Below are positions 1-4,917 of a DNA stretch of 6,295 bases, in pieces (the stretch's first letter is position 1; each line of letters opens with the position of its first letter). The notes under the pieces were generated by a model. It did not search any database. It saw only the letters and a list, made by a program, of their open reading frames with translations, and had not been told where the DNA came from. A program made the translations under genes and the position numbers. Source of the DNA: an uncultured Clostridia bacterium. Lineage in GTDB: Bacteria; Bacillota; Clostridia; Lachnospirales; Lachnospiraceae. The DNA is taken from contig CAMOHF010000065.1 of the NCBI GenBank assembly GCA_946614685.1, forward strand, positions 1 to 6,295, written 5' to 3'.

Positions 1-225
1 GGTTGTAAGTCCCCTTGCCTCGGCATCCTCCATCGCCTCAATCACATCCGCAAGTGTCATGGTTGCGCTGTTTAAAATCTTCGCACCGCTTTTGGCGTAC
101 ATAAGCAGTTCGGGATTCACAAGCGATCCCGCATAGATGATCACATCCGCTTCCGAAAGCATCTTTCTGCCTCTTACGGTAATAAGATCCACCGCACCGG
201 GACCCGCGCCCACAAAATGTACCAT
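1..225 (-). CDS. cbiF: Cobalt-precorrin-4 C11-methyltransferase CbiF, N-terminal part (cut by window edge)
   Basis: The first 75 residues are present and the rest lies beyond position 1. CbiF is a cytoplasmic SAM-dependent methyltransferase of the anaerobic cobalamin pathway; it methylates C11 of cobalt-precorrin-4 to give cobalt-precorrin-5A. What is seen: residues 6-19 (GAGPGAVDLITVRG) form the glycine-rich N-terminal motif of the tetrapyrrole methylase family. Residues 26-41 (ADVIIYAGSLVNPELL) closely resemble the CbiF/CobM subgroup rather than CbiL or CbiH. The ATG at 225-223 is preceded by AGGAG at 240-236, inside the end of cbiD, with 10 nt spacing. The gene starts only 4 bp after the cbiD stop, so the two are co-transcribed and perform successive ring methylations around ring contraction. 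The subgroup assignment rests on the N-terminus only; CobM of the aerobic pathway is the alternative, made unlikely by the cbiD neighbour. Confidence 0.9.
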   Translation of the reverse strand, partial: MVHFVGAGPGAVDLITVRGRKMLSEADVIIYAGSLVNPELLMYAKSGAKILNSATMTLADVIEAMEDAEARGLTT

Positions 226-229
226 AATA

Positions 230-1399
230 CTACTGCTCCTTTATCATCTCGAGAAGCTCGCCTGCATGAGGCGTCTCTCCGAGGTATCCGTACGACTCGG
301 AAAAAACGATGGCACCGATCGTGACATCCTCCCCGGCCCGCTTTGACAGTTTCTCATCCATGGCGGAAAGAATACTTTCCGTCACCGGTTTTCTGATCCC
401 GGCTTCTTCTAAGATATCAAGCATTTCCTCGGTTCCGATCGCCGAATAAAGCCTTGTGAGAATCACCTGATCCGCCCCGAAAAGCGCCGCGTGAGTGACC
501 ATGATCTCTCTTCTTCCGTCCGCCGTCTTCGAGTGGGTGTTCATAATGCCGGCGGCAAGCTTGATCAATTTGCCCAGGTTGCCGACCAGAAGGATCTTTG
601 CAAATCCGTGTCCCACAGCGAGATCGATCATATCTCCCACATAGTTGCTGCACTTTACACTGTCCCAGTCCGAAAGTCCCAGATACTCCTCCATATAGCG
701 TCGTCCGTAGTTTCCCGGAGACGAAAGCAGAACGCTTCTTCCTTCCGCGGCCCGAATCCTGATCTCCGCTTCGATCGTATCAATGATGGCTTTTTCACTC
801 ATGGGTTCTAAAATCCCCGTACTGCCGAGCACGGAAAGTCCCCCTCGGATCCCAAGTTCCGGATTGAAGGTCTTTTCGGCAAGCGAAACACCCTCCGGGA
901 TTGATATCTCCACAAAGAGATCCCGCGTATCATTGCCTGCATCACGAACCGCGTCAAGCGCCTCATAGATCATCTGCCGCGGAACCCTGTTAATGGCCGG
1001 ATATCCGACCGGCTGTTCCAGCCCGTCTCTGGTAACCGTTCCGATTCCCTCGCCGCCGTAGATGAAGATCCCGGGATAGGCCTCATCCGAGAAAGCCGGC
1101 ATCTTCCGGTTCTCAAAGGGGGCGTGGGAAATCCTCGCTAAGACCTTAACGCCGTTGGTCACATCCGGATCGTCTCCGCTATCCTTTTGCACAGCGTAAC
1201 AAACCTCGCTCCCCTGCGTTTCCACGGGTTCTGCCGACAGCTTGATCGTCCGCCCCACAGGTGTAACAAGGCTGACTGTCTCGGGGCGCTCACCGAGAAT
1301 GAGCGCACGTGCCGCCGCAAGCGCTGCCGCAGCTGCGCAGCTTCCCGTTGTGACTCCTGTTCTCAGTTTTTTCTTTCCTTTGATCACGTACGTACTCAT
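230..1399 (-). CDS. cbiD: Cobalt-precorrin-5B C1-methyltransferase CbiD
   Basis: This complete 389-residue protein has the usual CbiD length. CbiD transfers a methyl group from SAM to C1 of cobalt-precorrin-5B, giving cobalt-precorrin-6A in the cytoplasmic anaerobic B12 pathway. Family signatures visible in order: LRTGVTTGSCAAAA (residues 12-25), KDSGDDPDVTNG (72-83), GGEGIGTVTRDGL (115-127), and FNPELGIRGGLSVLGSTGI (178-196) followed by LEPMSEKA. A HSKTADGR segment lies in the C-terminal half. The gene ends in TAG 4 bp before cbiF, so it is the first visible gene of the operon. The ATG at 1399 fits the family start, about 11 residues before the LRTG motif, but has no Shine-Dalgarno site. A TGTTATAAT promoter element lies so close upstream that the transcript may be leaderless. 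No cobalamin riboswitch fits in the 63 bp between this gene and the upstream carD-like gene. Confidence 0.96.
   Translation of the reverse strand: MSTYVIKGKKKLRTGVTTGSCAAAAALAAARALILGERPETVSLVTPVGRTIKLSAEPVETQGSEVCYAVQKDSGDDPDVTNGVKVLARISHAPFENRKMPAFSDEAYPGIFIYGGEGIGTVTRDGLEQPVGYPAINRVPRQMIYEALDAVRDAGNDTRDLFVEISIPEGVSLAEKTFNPELGIRGGLSVLGSTGILEPMSEKAIIDTIEAEIRIRAAEGRSVLLSSPGNYGRRYMEEYLGLSDWDSVKCSNYVGDMIDLAVGHGFAKILLVGNLGKLIKLAAGIMNTHSKTADGRREIMVTHAALFGADQVILTRLYSAIGTEEMLDILEEAGIRKPVTESILSAMDEKLSKRAGEDVTIGAIVFSESYGYLGETPHAGELLEMIKEQ
236..240 (-). promoter_or_regulatory. Ribosome binding site of cbiF
   Basis: AGGAG on the minus strand lies inside the last codons of cbiD, 10 nt before the cbiF ATG. 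It supports that start and translation of cbiF from the shared cbiD-cbiF message. Confidence 0.7.
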
Positions 1400-1406
1400 G
1401 CCAAAT

Positions 1407-1415
1407 ATTATAACA
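1407..1415 (-). promoter_or_regulatory. Extended -10 promoter of the cbiD operon
   Basis: The minus strand reads TGTTATAAT, a perfect TATAAT hexamer (1412-1407) with the TGn extension that can replace a -35 box. No good -35 is visible: the expected place is occupied by the hairpin of the carD terminator. The predicted transcription start, 7 nt beyond the hexamer, falls at about 1400, that is 0-1 nt before the cbiD ATG. The element is seen directly; its activity is inferred. Confidence 0.55.
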
Positions 1416-1416
1416 T

Positions 1417-1453
1417 AAAAAAAGGAACCGCACCATTTCGGTGTAGTTCCTTT
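1417..1453 (-). terminator. Intrinsic terminator of the carD-like gene
   Basis: The minus strand has an 8-bp perfect outer stem (AAAGGAAC at 1453-1446 with GTTCCTTT at 1428-1421), a mismatch and a G-U pair, then a 4-bp CACC/GGTG inner stem around a GAAAT loop. It runs straight into seven T residues (1423-1417). It begins 9 bp after the carD stop codon and ends just before the cbiD -10 element, insulating the two genes. Confidence 0.88.
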
Positions 1454-1462
1454 CTTTGGAAT

Positions 1463-1963
1463 TCATGAAGCGATCTTTTCTTCGATCATCTCGGGGATCT
1501 CATCCTTCTTGCATCCGATGGCAAATGCCAGCTCGGAATAGAGAAGATCCTCCGCCAGTTTGAAGTATCTGTCGTCCACTGCCAAACTCTTTTTCCCTTT
1601 GGTCAGACGATCCTGTTTCCGTACATAAATGCTCTTAATGATTCCTACAAGCTGTTCCGGATTATTGCTCTTGATTGCTTCTTTGTAATTGTCCTCCCGA
1701 TGTTTGTAACTATCGATCCAGTCTTCTTCTATCTCCGGTATTCTGCGGATGATGTCTTCGGCTTCATCCTTGCTCATCGCGTATCGATAAGACTTGTCTC
1801 CGATCTCCGTCGGGATAAATAATTTTGCTCCCCTGTCAAGCACGGGAACCATGACATAATACAGCTTGTTGGGATCAGCGCCCGTCACATCCATGTGAGT
1901 GATGTCTTGTACTTCACAAATTCCTTTGTTCGCTCTTACAACAACGTCTCCAATCTCAAACAT
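1463..1963 (-). CDS. CarD/CdnL-family transcriptional regulator
   Basis: This 166-residue protein belongs to the CarD/CdnL/TRCF-interaction family, whose members bind the beta subunit of RNA polymerase and stabilise or tune open promoter complexes. Residues 1-60 look like the RNA-polymerase-interacting Tudor-like domain: MFEIGDVVVRANKGICEVQD at the start, a KLYYVMVPV strand near 33-41 and KLFIPTEIG near 47-55. Residues 65-166 are mostly helical, matching the C-terminal DNA-contacting domain; W82 lies in the region of the conserved Trp that inserts at the upstream edge of the bubble in CarD. The ATG at 1963 is preceded by GAGGAG with 7 nt spacing. An in-frame TTG at 1990 would add nine residues but has no ribosome binding site. 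The gene is monocistronic, with its own terminator. The family is clear, but whether this protein acts globally or at few promoters cannot be told. Confidence 0.92.
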   Translation of the reverse strand: MFEIGDVVVRANKGICEVQDITHMDVTGADPNKLYYVMVPVLDRGAKLFIPTEIGDKSYRYAMSKDEAEDIIRRIPEIEEDWIDSYKHREDNYKEAIKSNNPEQLVGIIKSIYVRKQDRLTKGKKSLAVDDRYFKLAEDLLYSELAFAIGCKKDEIPEMIEEKIAS

Positions 1964-1970
1964 CTCTTTT

Positions 1971-1976
1971 CTCCTC
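1971..1976 (-). promoter_or_regulatory. Ribosome binding site deciding the carD start
   Basis: GAGGAG on the minus strand lies 7 nt before the ATG at 1963. It favours that start over an in-frame TTG at 1990, which would place this site inside the coding sequence. Confidence 0.75.
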
Positions 1977-2013
1977 ACAACATATAACAAATCAGAAAAA
2001 AGAAGCGTCAGAC

Positions 2014-2033
2014 AAGAGCAATCTTCGGCTCTT
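2014..2033. repeat. Inverted repeat in the carD upstream region
   Basis: AAGAGC (2014-2019) and GCTCTT (2028-2033) form a perfect 6-bp inverted repeat separated by 8 nt. It spans the predicted carD transcription start (about 2029), so it could be an operator or a weak leader hairpin. No T-tract follows on either strand, so it is not a terminator. Confidence 0.4.
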
Positions 2034-2035
2034 CT

Positions 2036-2044
2036 ATCCTATCA
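2036..2044 (-). promoter_or_regulatory. Possible extended -10 promoter of the carD-like gene
   Basis: The minus strand reads TGATAGGAT, a TGn extension with a hexamer matching TATAAT at four of six positions. No convincing -35 is seen. The transcription start would be near 2029, giving a leader of about 65 nt. A second weak candidate (CTGACG, 18 bp, TTATAT) lies closer to the gene. Confidence 0.35.
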
Positions 2045-2097
2045 CTTCACTCTCAAAAAAAACAGTTGGAAAAATGGCAAAAGATTCGGAATCGGAA

Positions 2098-2126
2098 TTG
2101 TGAAAAAAGCGCATACATGTTAAAAT
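2098..2126 (+). promoter_or_regulatory. Promoter of the 70-residue protein gene
   Basis: TTGTGA at 2098-2103 (four of six matches to TTGACA) is followed by a 17-bp spacer and TAAAAT at 2121-2126, with a TG at 2118-2119 giving an extended -10 (TGTTAAAAT). The predicted start near 2133 gives a leader of about 50 nt before the ATG at 2182. The 1964-2181 stretch otherwise holds only the carD upstream signals. Confidence 0.6.
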
Positions 2127-2168
2127 GCATGATAAATAGTTTAATGATATGACAAATCACTCGGAAAG

Positions 2169-2175
2169 GGAGGTG
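2169..2175 (+). promoter_or_regulatory. Strong ribosome binding site deciding the small-protein start
   Basis: GGAGGTG, a near-perfect Shine-Dalgarno sequence, lies 6 nt before the ATG at 2182. It selects this start over the in-frame upstream ATG at 2149, which has no such site and would place this one inside the gene. Confidence 0.8.
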
Positions 2176-2181
2176 GATCGA

Positions 2182-2394
2182 ATGGATCAGTACGAAGATA
2201 TCATGAACATCATAGATCTTTTGGACAGTCGGATGGGTGCCGGCGGCACGGGCCGGATCAACCTCCACGTGGACGACACCGTGGCGGAAGGCGACGTCAG
2301 AGAGGTCTATCACCACGGCAGATGTGACGTGGGCAGTCCCTGGGCGAAGGGCACGGTCACGAATCCGGATCTCTCGGATGTGGGTTGTTCCTAA
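2182..2394 (+). CDS. Hypothetical 70-residue protein
   Basis: I do not recognise the function. The protein is 70 residues long, acidic in its N-terminal half, with no membrane segment or signal peptide. Residues 1-16 (MDQYEDIMNIIDLLDS) look like an amphipathic helix, followed by a glycine-rich turn (GAGGTG, near 19-24), a short strand-like INLHVDD, then HHGRC, and a C-terminus with a second Cys ending GCS. Two Cys and two adjacent His could bind metal or form a disulfide, but this is a guess. Evidence that it is real: near-perfect ribosome binding site, matching promoter, and G/C-rich third codon positions like its neighbours. The TAA overlaps the stop codon of the convergent kinase gene. An N-terminal EDIM-type helix before a short variable tail loosely recalls small uncharacterised clostridial proteins; I cannot confirm a family. 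Confidence 0.7.
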   Translation: MDQYEDIMNIIDLLDSRMGAGGTGRINLHVDDTVAEGDVREVYHHGRCDVGSPWAKGTVTNPDLSDVGCS

Positions 2395-3710
2395 ACCTTC
2401 TTCAAAAGAAGGTTCGCCACAAAGCCACCGTCATTATAAAACTCAACGCCGCCACCCTGGCGGTCCATGTACTCTTTCACGAGATAAAGACCGAGCCCGT
2501 AGCCGGTCTTTTCTTTTGCCGCAGAACCCCTGTAATACTTTTCCGTAAGGAAAGGGAGCTCCTCCTCGGGGACACCCGGACCCTCATCCCTGATACGCAC
2601 GGACAAAAACGAGATCTTTCCCCCGGCTTCATCCGTGATTCCTTCCGTCAGGGAAAAAGCGACATGGATGTCCGTGCCCGCATACTTAGCGGAATTGCTC
2701 ACGATGTTGTCGATCGCCTGCTCGAGACGTATGGTATCCGCGTAGATCAGGCACTCCGGTATCTCATTTTCAAGAATGACGTTTCCGTAATCCTTCATAT
2801 CACGGAAGAAGTCTTCGATCACCGTTGAGGACACCTCACTCACATCAAATGTAAGTTCATCAAGATCGGTCATGGTGGCATGAAACACATCCTCCATCAG
2901 ATGACTGATGGTTTCTGCCTTATCCCTGATCACCCTGAGTTTGTCAAGCTGCTTTTGCGTCTTTATAATTTCGTCGCCGTCCTTCCCTGCTCTCTGCAAA
3001 AAAAGCAGGTCCTTGCTTGCCGCAAGTTCCATCACCTCGCAGGTTGCGCGAATCACCGCAACCGGGGTCTTGATATCGTGGGAAAGACCCGCCACGAGTT
3101 CCTTCTTGGTCCGGTCGGCCTGAAGTTCCTTCTCCTTCGATGCGACAAGTTCCTCCCGCATCAGATCAAGGCCCTCCGCTAAACTCCCGAAGGCGTTTTG
3201 CTTCTGCATCGGCAGCGGAATGTCAAGGTTGCCCTTCGCGATCTCCGCAGCAAATCCCGACAGTTCCTGTTCCGGCCGAAGCAGGTGCACATAGATAAGC
3301 GCAAAGATGACAAGTCCGAAAACAAAGACCAGATTCCAGAAGATAAAAAAGATCTTCTTCAGACTGCCGAGATACGCTTTTGCCCGGTCTTCCTCCTCCG
3401 ACCAGGTGATCTTTCCGATATAATCACCCTCCGGTGCAAAATCAAGCACAAAATCGCCCGCCGCATAATGCTCGGCAAGCTCCGGATTGGAAAGCTCCAT
3501 GGCAAAGACGATCCTGCATCCATACGTAAACTCGATCTCTTCAAGCGGTGTGCCGGATGCATACGCCGCCTCCGCGGAAATCTTCATGTCATTGTAGTAA
3601 GCCATATCCCTTCGCTTTCGATGCGTCTTTCCCGTCATAAAAAGGAAAACGATCAGCAGCGTCAGGGAAGCGACAACAAAGCCCGTAAGAAGCGTCCAGA
3701 ATTTTTTCAT
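2391..3710 (-). CDS. Membrane sensor histidine kinase of a two-component system
   Basis: This 439-residue kinase has a standard domain order. Transmembrane helix 1 is at about 5-25 and an extracytoplasmic sensor region of some 90 residues follows (about 27-118). Transmembrane helix 2 is at about 120-142, then a HAMP-like linker (about 143-195). The dimerisation/phosphoacceptor domain carries LSHDIKTP with the phosphorylated His at 211. The ATP-binding domain has an N box (QAIDNIVSN, N335 and N339), a G1 box (DEGPG, 375-379) and a G2 box (GYGLGL, 403-408). The loop after the His helix is about 18 residues longer than in VanS-like kinases (about 229-256). The ATG at 3710 overlaps the regulator stop codon as ATGA and has AAAGGA 5 nt upstream; a longer in-frame start at 3749 would lie deep in the regulator gene. 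It should phosphorylate the adjacent OmpR-type regulator. The signal is unknown; cell-envelope stress or a peptide is plausible but not shown. Confidence 0.95.
   Translation of the reverse strand: MKKFWTLLTGFVVASLTLLIVFLFMTGKTHRKRRDMAYYNDMKISAEAAYASGTPLEEIEFTYGCRIVFAMELSNPELAEHYAAGDFVLDFAPEGDYIGKITWSEEEDRAKAYLGSLKKIFFIFWNLVFVFGLVIFALIYVHLLRPEQELSGFAAEIAKGNLDIPLPMQKQNAFGSLAEGLDLMREELVASKEKELQADRTKKELVAGLSHDIKTPVAVIRATCEVMELAASKDLLFLQRAGKDGDEIIKTQKQLDKLRVIRDKAETISHLMEDVFHATMTDLDELTFDVSEVSSTVIEDFFRDMKDYGNVILENEIPECLIYADTIRLEQAIDNIVSNSAKYAGTDIHVAFSLTEGITDEAGGKISFLSVRIRDEGPGVPEEELPFLTEKYYRGSAAKEKTGYGLGLYLVKEYMDRQGGGVEFYNDGGFVANLLLKKV
2394..2414. repeat. Perfect inverted repeat at the convergent gene junction
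   Basis: AACCTTCTT (2394-2402) and AAGAAGGTT (2406-2414) form a perfect 9-bp inverted repeat with a CAA centre. It covers the last six codons of the kinase and starts at the final base of the small-protein stop. RNA from either strand would fold into the same type of hairpin. No T-tract follows on either side, so it is not a canonical intrinsic terminator; it may protect the 3' ends or act as a pause. Confidence 0.6.
2486..2517 (+). terminator. Candidate terminator of the small-protein gene inside the kinase gene
   Basis: On the plus strand AAAGACCG (2486-2493) pairs perfectly with CGGTCTTT (2504-2511) around a 10-nt loop, and the T-rich run TTTTCTTTT (2509-2517) follows. It lies 91 nt beyond the small-protein stop, antisense to the kinase codons for KTGYGLGL. 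The shape fits an intrinsic terminator, but the repeat could be a by-product of the G2-box coding sequence. Confidence 0.5.
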
Positions 3711-4411
3711 ACAAGTCCTTTCGTTTCCAGGATGTAACCGGTCCCCCAAACTGTTTTGATAAGCTTCGGATTGTTGGGGTCGTCCTCCAGTTTTTCTCTG
3801 AGTTTCCGTATATGAACATTCAGTGTACCGTCACTGTAAAATGAATCCTTCCACACCTCATCAAACAGTGTGTCCTTTTTAACGATGGTGTCCTTATGCT
3901 CATAAAGGCACGCAAGCAGCGCATACTCTCTCGCCTTTAGGGTGATCTTCTTTCCGAAAAGTTCCACGGACATCGTATCGGGATCGAGCACGATACCGGC
4001 GTCCGACGCCACGTGCACGGCCGGTGTCTGCGCCGCGGTATTCCTCTGTGTGATCCTTTTCAGATTGACCTTCACTTTCGCCAAAAGCACTGACAGGCTG
4101 TAAGGCTTTTTCACGTAATCGTCGCCGCCCACGGAAAGTGCCATCAATACGTCATCGTCACTTTGCCTTGCGCTGATAAACAGGATCGGAAGGTCATACT
4201 CCTCCCGCAGCTTCTTGCACACGGAAAAACCGGATCCGTCCCCTAAATTGATATCAAGCAGGATAAGATCCGCCGTATGCTCCTCGAAAAACGAAAGACA
4301 TGCCTCACCGCTTTCCACGCAGTAAGCGCTCACATCCATCATCTCAAAATATTCGGCTGTCATGCGGCCGAGCTCGGCCTCGTCATCTACGATCAGGCAG
4401 TTGTAATGCAT
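3707..4411 (-). CDS. OmpR/PhoB-family response regulator
   Basis: This 234-residue DNA-binding response regulator has the typical OmpR-family length. The receiver domain (about 3-118) keeps the active site: acidic pair D9/D10, phosphoacceptor D53 in LLDINLGDGSG, a Ser at 80 in LFISARQ, and the conserved Lys before Pro in YVKKP (K102). The C-terminal winged-helix domain (about 135-230) shows LTLKAREYALLACL-like helix 1 (seen as ITLKAREYALL), the recognition-helix segment DGTLNVHIRKLREKL (near 194-208) and the terminal hairpin TVWGTGYIL. The ATG at 4411 has AAAGGAG 7 nt upstream and a strong extended -10 promoter. The stop overlaps the kinase ATG, so both proteins are made from one message as a cognate pair. 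The targets are unknown; possible candidates are its own promoter and the nearby ABC transporter. Confidence 0.95.
   Translation of the reverse strand: MHYNCLIVDDEAELGRMTAEYFEMMDVSAYCVESGEACLSFFEEHTADLILLDINLGDGSGFSVCKKLREEYDLPILFISARQSDDDVLMALSVGGDDYVKKPYSLSVLLAKVKVNLKRITQRNTAAQTPAVHVASDAGIVLDPDTMSVELFGKKITLKAREYALLACLYEHKDTIVKKDTLFDEVWKDSFYSDGTLNVHIRKLREKLEDDPNNPKLIKTVWGTGYILETKGLV
3716..3721 (-). promoter_or_regulatory. Ribosome binding site deciding the kinase start
   Basis: AAAGGA on the minus strand lies 5 nt before the kinase ATG at 3710, inside the last codons of the response regulator. With the ATGA stop-start overlap it indicates translational coupling and a start of MKKFWTLL. Confidence 0.75.
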
Positions 4412-4432
4412 GGTTCTTCTCCTTTTCTACTC

Positions 4433-4459
4433 ATTATAGCACAAAAACCGTTTCGTCAC
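4433..4459 (-). promoter_or_regulatory. Promoter of the response regulator-kinase operon
   Basis: The minus strand reads TGCTATAAT at 4441-4433, a perfect -10 hexamer with TGn extension. GTGACG (4459-4454, four of six matches) could serve as a -35 with a short 15-bp spacer. The transcription start is expected near 4426, giving a very short leader that holds the AAAGGAG site (4425-4419). Confidence 0.7.
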
Positions 4460-4473
4460 ATTTTCCTTTTTAC

Positions 4474-4498
4474 ATGTATATCCCGTATTTTGATACAT
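4474..4498. repeat. Inverted repeat ATGTAT-N13-ATACAT between divergent operons
   Basis: ATGTAT (4474-4479) and ATACAT (4493-4498) are perfect complements with centres 19 bp apart, about two helical turns. The pair lies in the intergenic region shared by the two divergent regulatory operons and could be an operator for one of the four regulators encoded nearby. The sequence is AT-rich, so chance is possible. Confidence 0.3.
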
Positions 4499-4506
4499 CT
4501 ATTTTT

Positions 4507-4535
4507 TGTACAAGAAGGCGTGAAAATGTTTTAAA
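4507..4535 (+). promoter_or_regulatory. Possible promoter of the XRE-LytTR operon
   Basis: TGTACA (4507-4512, four of six matches to TTGACA), a 17-bp spacer, and TTTAAA (4530-4535) with a TG at 4527-4528 make a weak extended -10 promoter. TAAAAT at 4532-4537 is an alternative hexamer. The -35 lies in an 8-bp palindrome TTGTACAA (4506-4513), which could be an operator. The leader would be very short. Confidence 0.35.
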
Positions 4536-4557
4536 ATAATGCACGGAGGGGAGAACG

Positions 4558-4917
4558 ATGTCGAAGAACCGCATTCGAGAGCTGAGAAAATCACACAACA
4601 TGACCCAGAAGGAACTCGGTAATATCCTTCACCATGATCAGCAGTATGTCAGCTCCATGGAGCTTAATCAGATCACCATTCCTTCCGAATGTCTCACAAC
4701 CATTTCAGATCATTTCAAAGTCAGCACCGACTATATTCTCTGTCGGTCCGACGAAAAAATCACCACCGAAGAAGCACGTGAATTAAGCAGTCATCTCGGG
4801 GAATACACCGAAATGCTCCTCAAGTACGAGGCGCTTTCTCCGGAAAGCAGCCGGTACGTCAGCGGGCTCATCGATCTTTTGTACAACCGGGAGCATCAGA
4901 AAGAGGAAAAATCATGA
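4558..4917 (+). CDS. XRE-family helix-turn-helix transcriptional regulator
   Basis: This 119-residue protein has an N-terminal Cro/CI-type helix-turn-helix (about 5-63). Helix 1 is IRELRKSHN, helix 2 MTQKELGNIL (15-24), and the putative recognition helix starts near residue 26 (HDQQYVSSME); the domain closes with FKVSTDYIL, typical of the family. Residues 66-119 are helical and charged and probably dimerise or bind a partner. The ATG at 4558 has GGAGG 8 nt upstream (4545-4549). The stop overlaps the ATG of the following LytTR-type gene as ATGA, so the two are translationally coupled. The close pairing suggests joint control, for example autoregulation by this protein and output by the LytTR protein. 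It has no phage or plasmid neighbours here. The target is unknown. Confidence 0.92.
   Translation: MSKNRIRELRKSHNMTQKELGNILHHDQQYVSSMELNQITIPSECLTTISDHFKVSTDYILCRSDEKITTEEARELSSHLGEYTEMLLKYEALSPESSRYVSGLIDLLYNREHQKEEKS

Noticed and set aside
1400..1462. Cobalamin riboswitch upstream of cbiD
   Set aside because: Only 63 bp separate the genes and these are filled by the carD terminator and the cbiD -10 element; no B12-box-like conserved sequence is seen.
1964..1990. Nine-residue N-terminal extension of the carD-like protein from a TTG codon
   Set aside because: The extension would bury the GAGGAG site that fits the ATG at 1963, and family members begin at a residue equivalent to MFEIGD.
2103..2130. 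Possible minus-strand terminator for the kinase beyond the small gene
   Set aside because: A weak ATGCAT/ATGTAT stem with a G-U pair is separated from the six-T run by GCGC, and it coincides with the small-protein promoter, which explains the sequence better.
2449..2463. CCGCCA-CCC-TGGCGG hairpin as terminator for the small gene
   Set aside because: A stable short stem, but no T-tract follows on the plus strand; it reflects the Gln-Gly-Gly-Gly codons of the kinase.
2385..2828. 147-residue open frame on the plus strand opposite the kinase ATP-binding domain
   Set aside because: It covers the N, G1 and G2 box codons of the kinase on the other strand and has no translation start signal of its own.
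3198..3737. 179-residue open frame on the plus strand opposite the kinase
   Set aside because: It is a basic, domain-free translation opposite the kinase N-terminal half, whose own frame carries recognisable membrane helices; no promoter or ribosome binding site is seen.
3711..3749. 13-residue N-terminal extension of the kinase
   Set aside because: The shorter start has a ribosome binding site and an ATGA overlap with the regulator stop, and begins directly before the first membrane helix.
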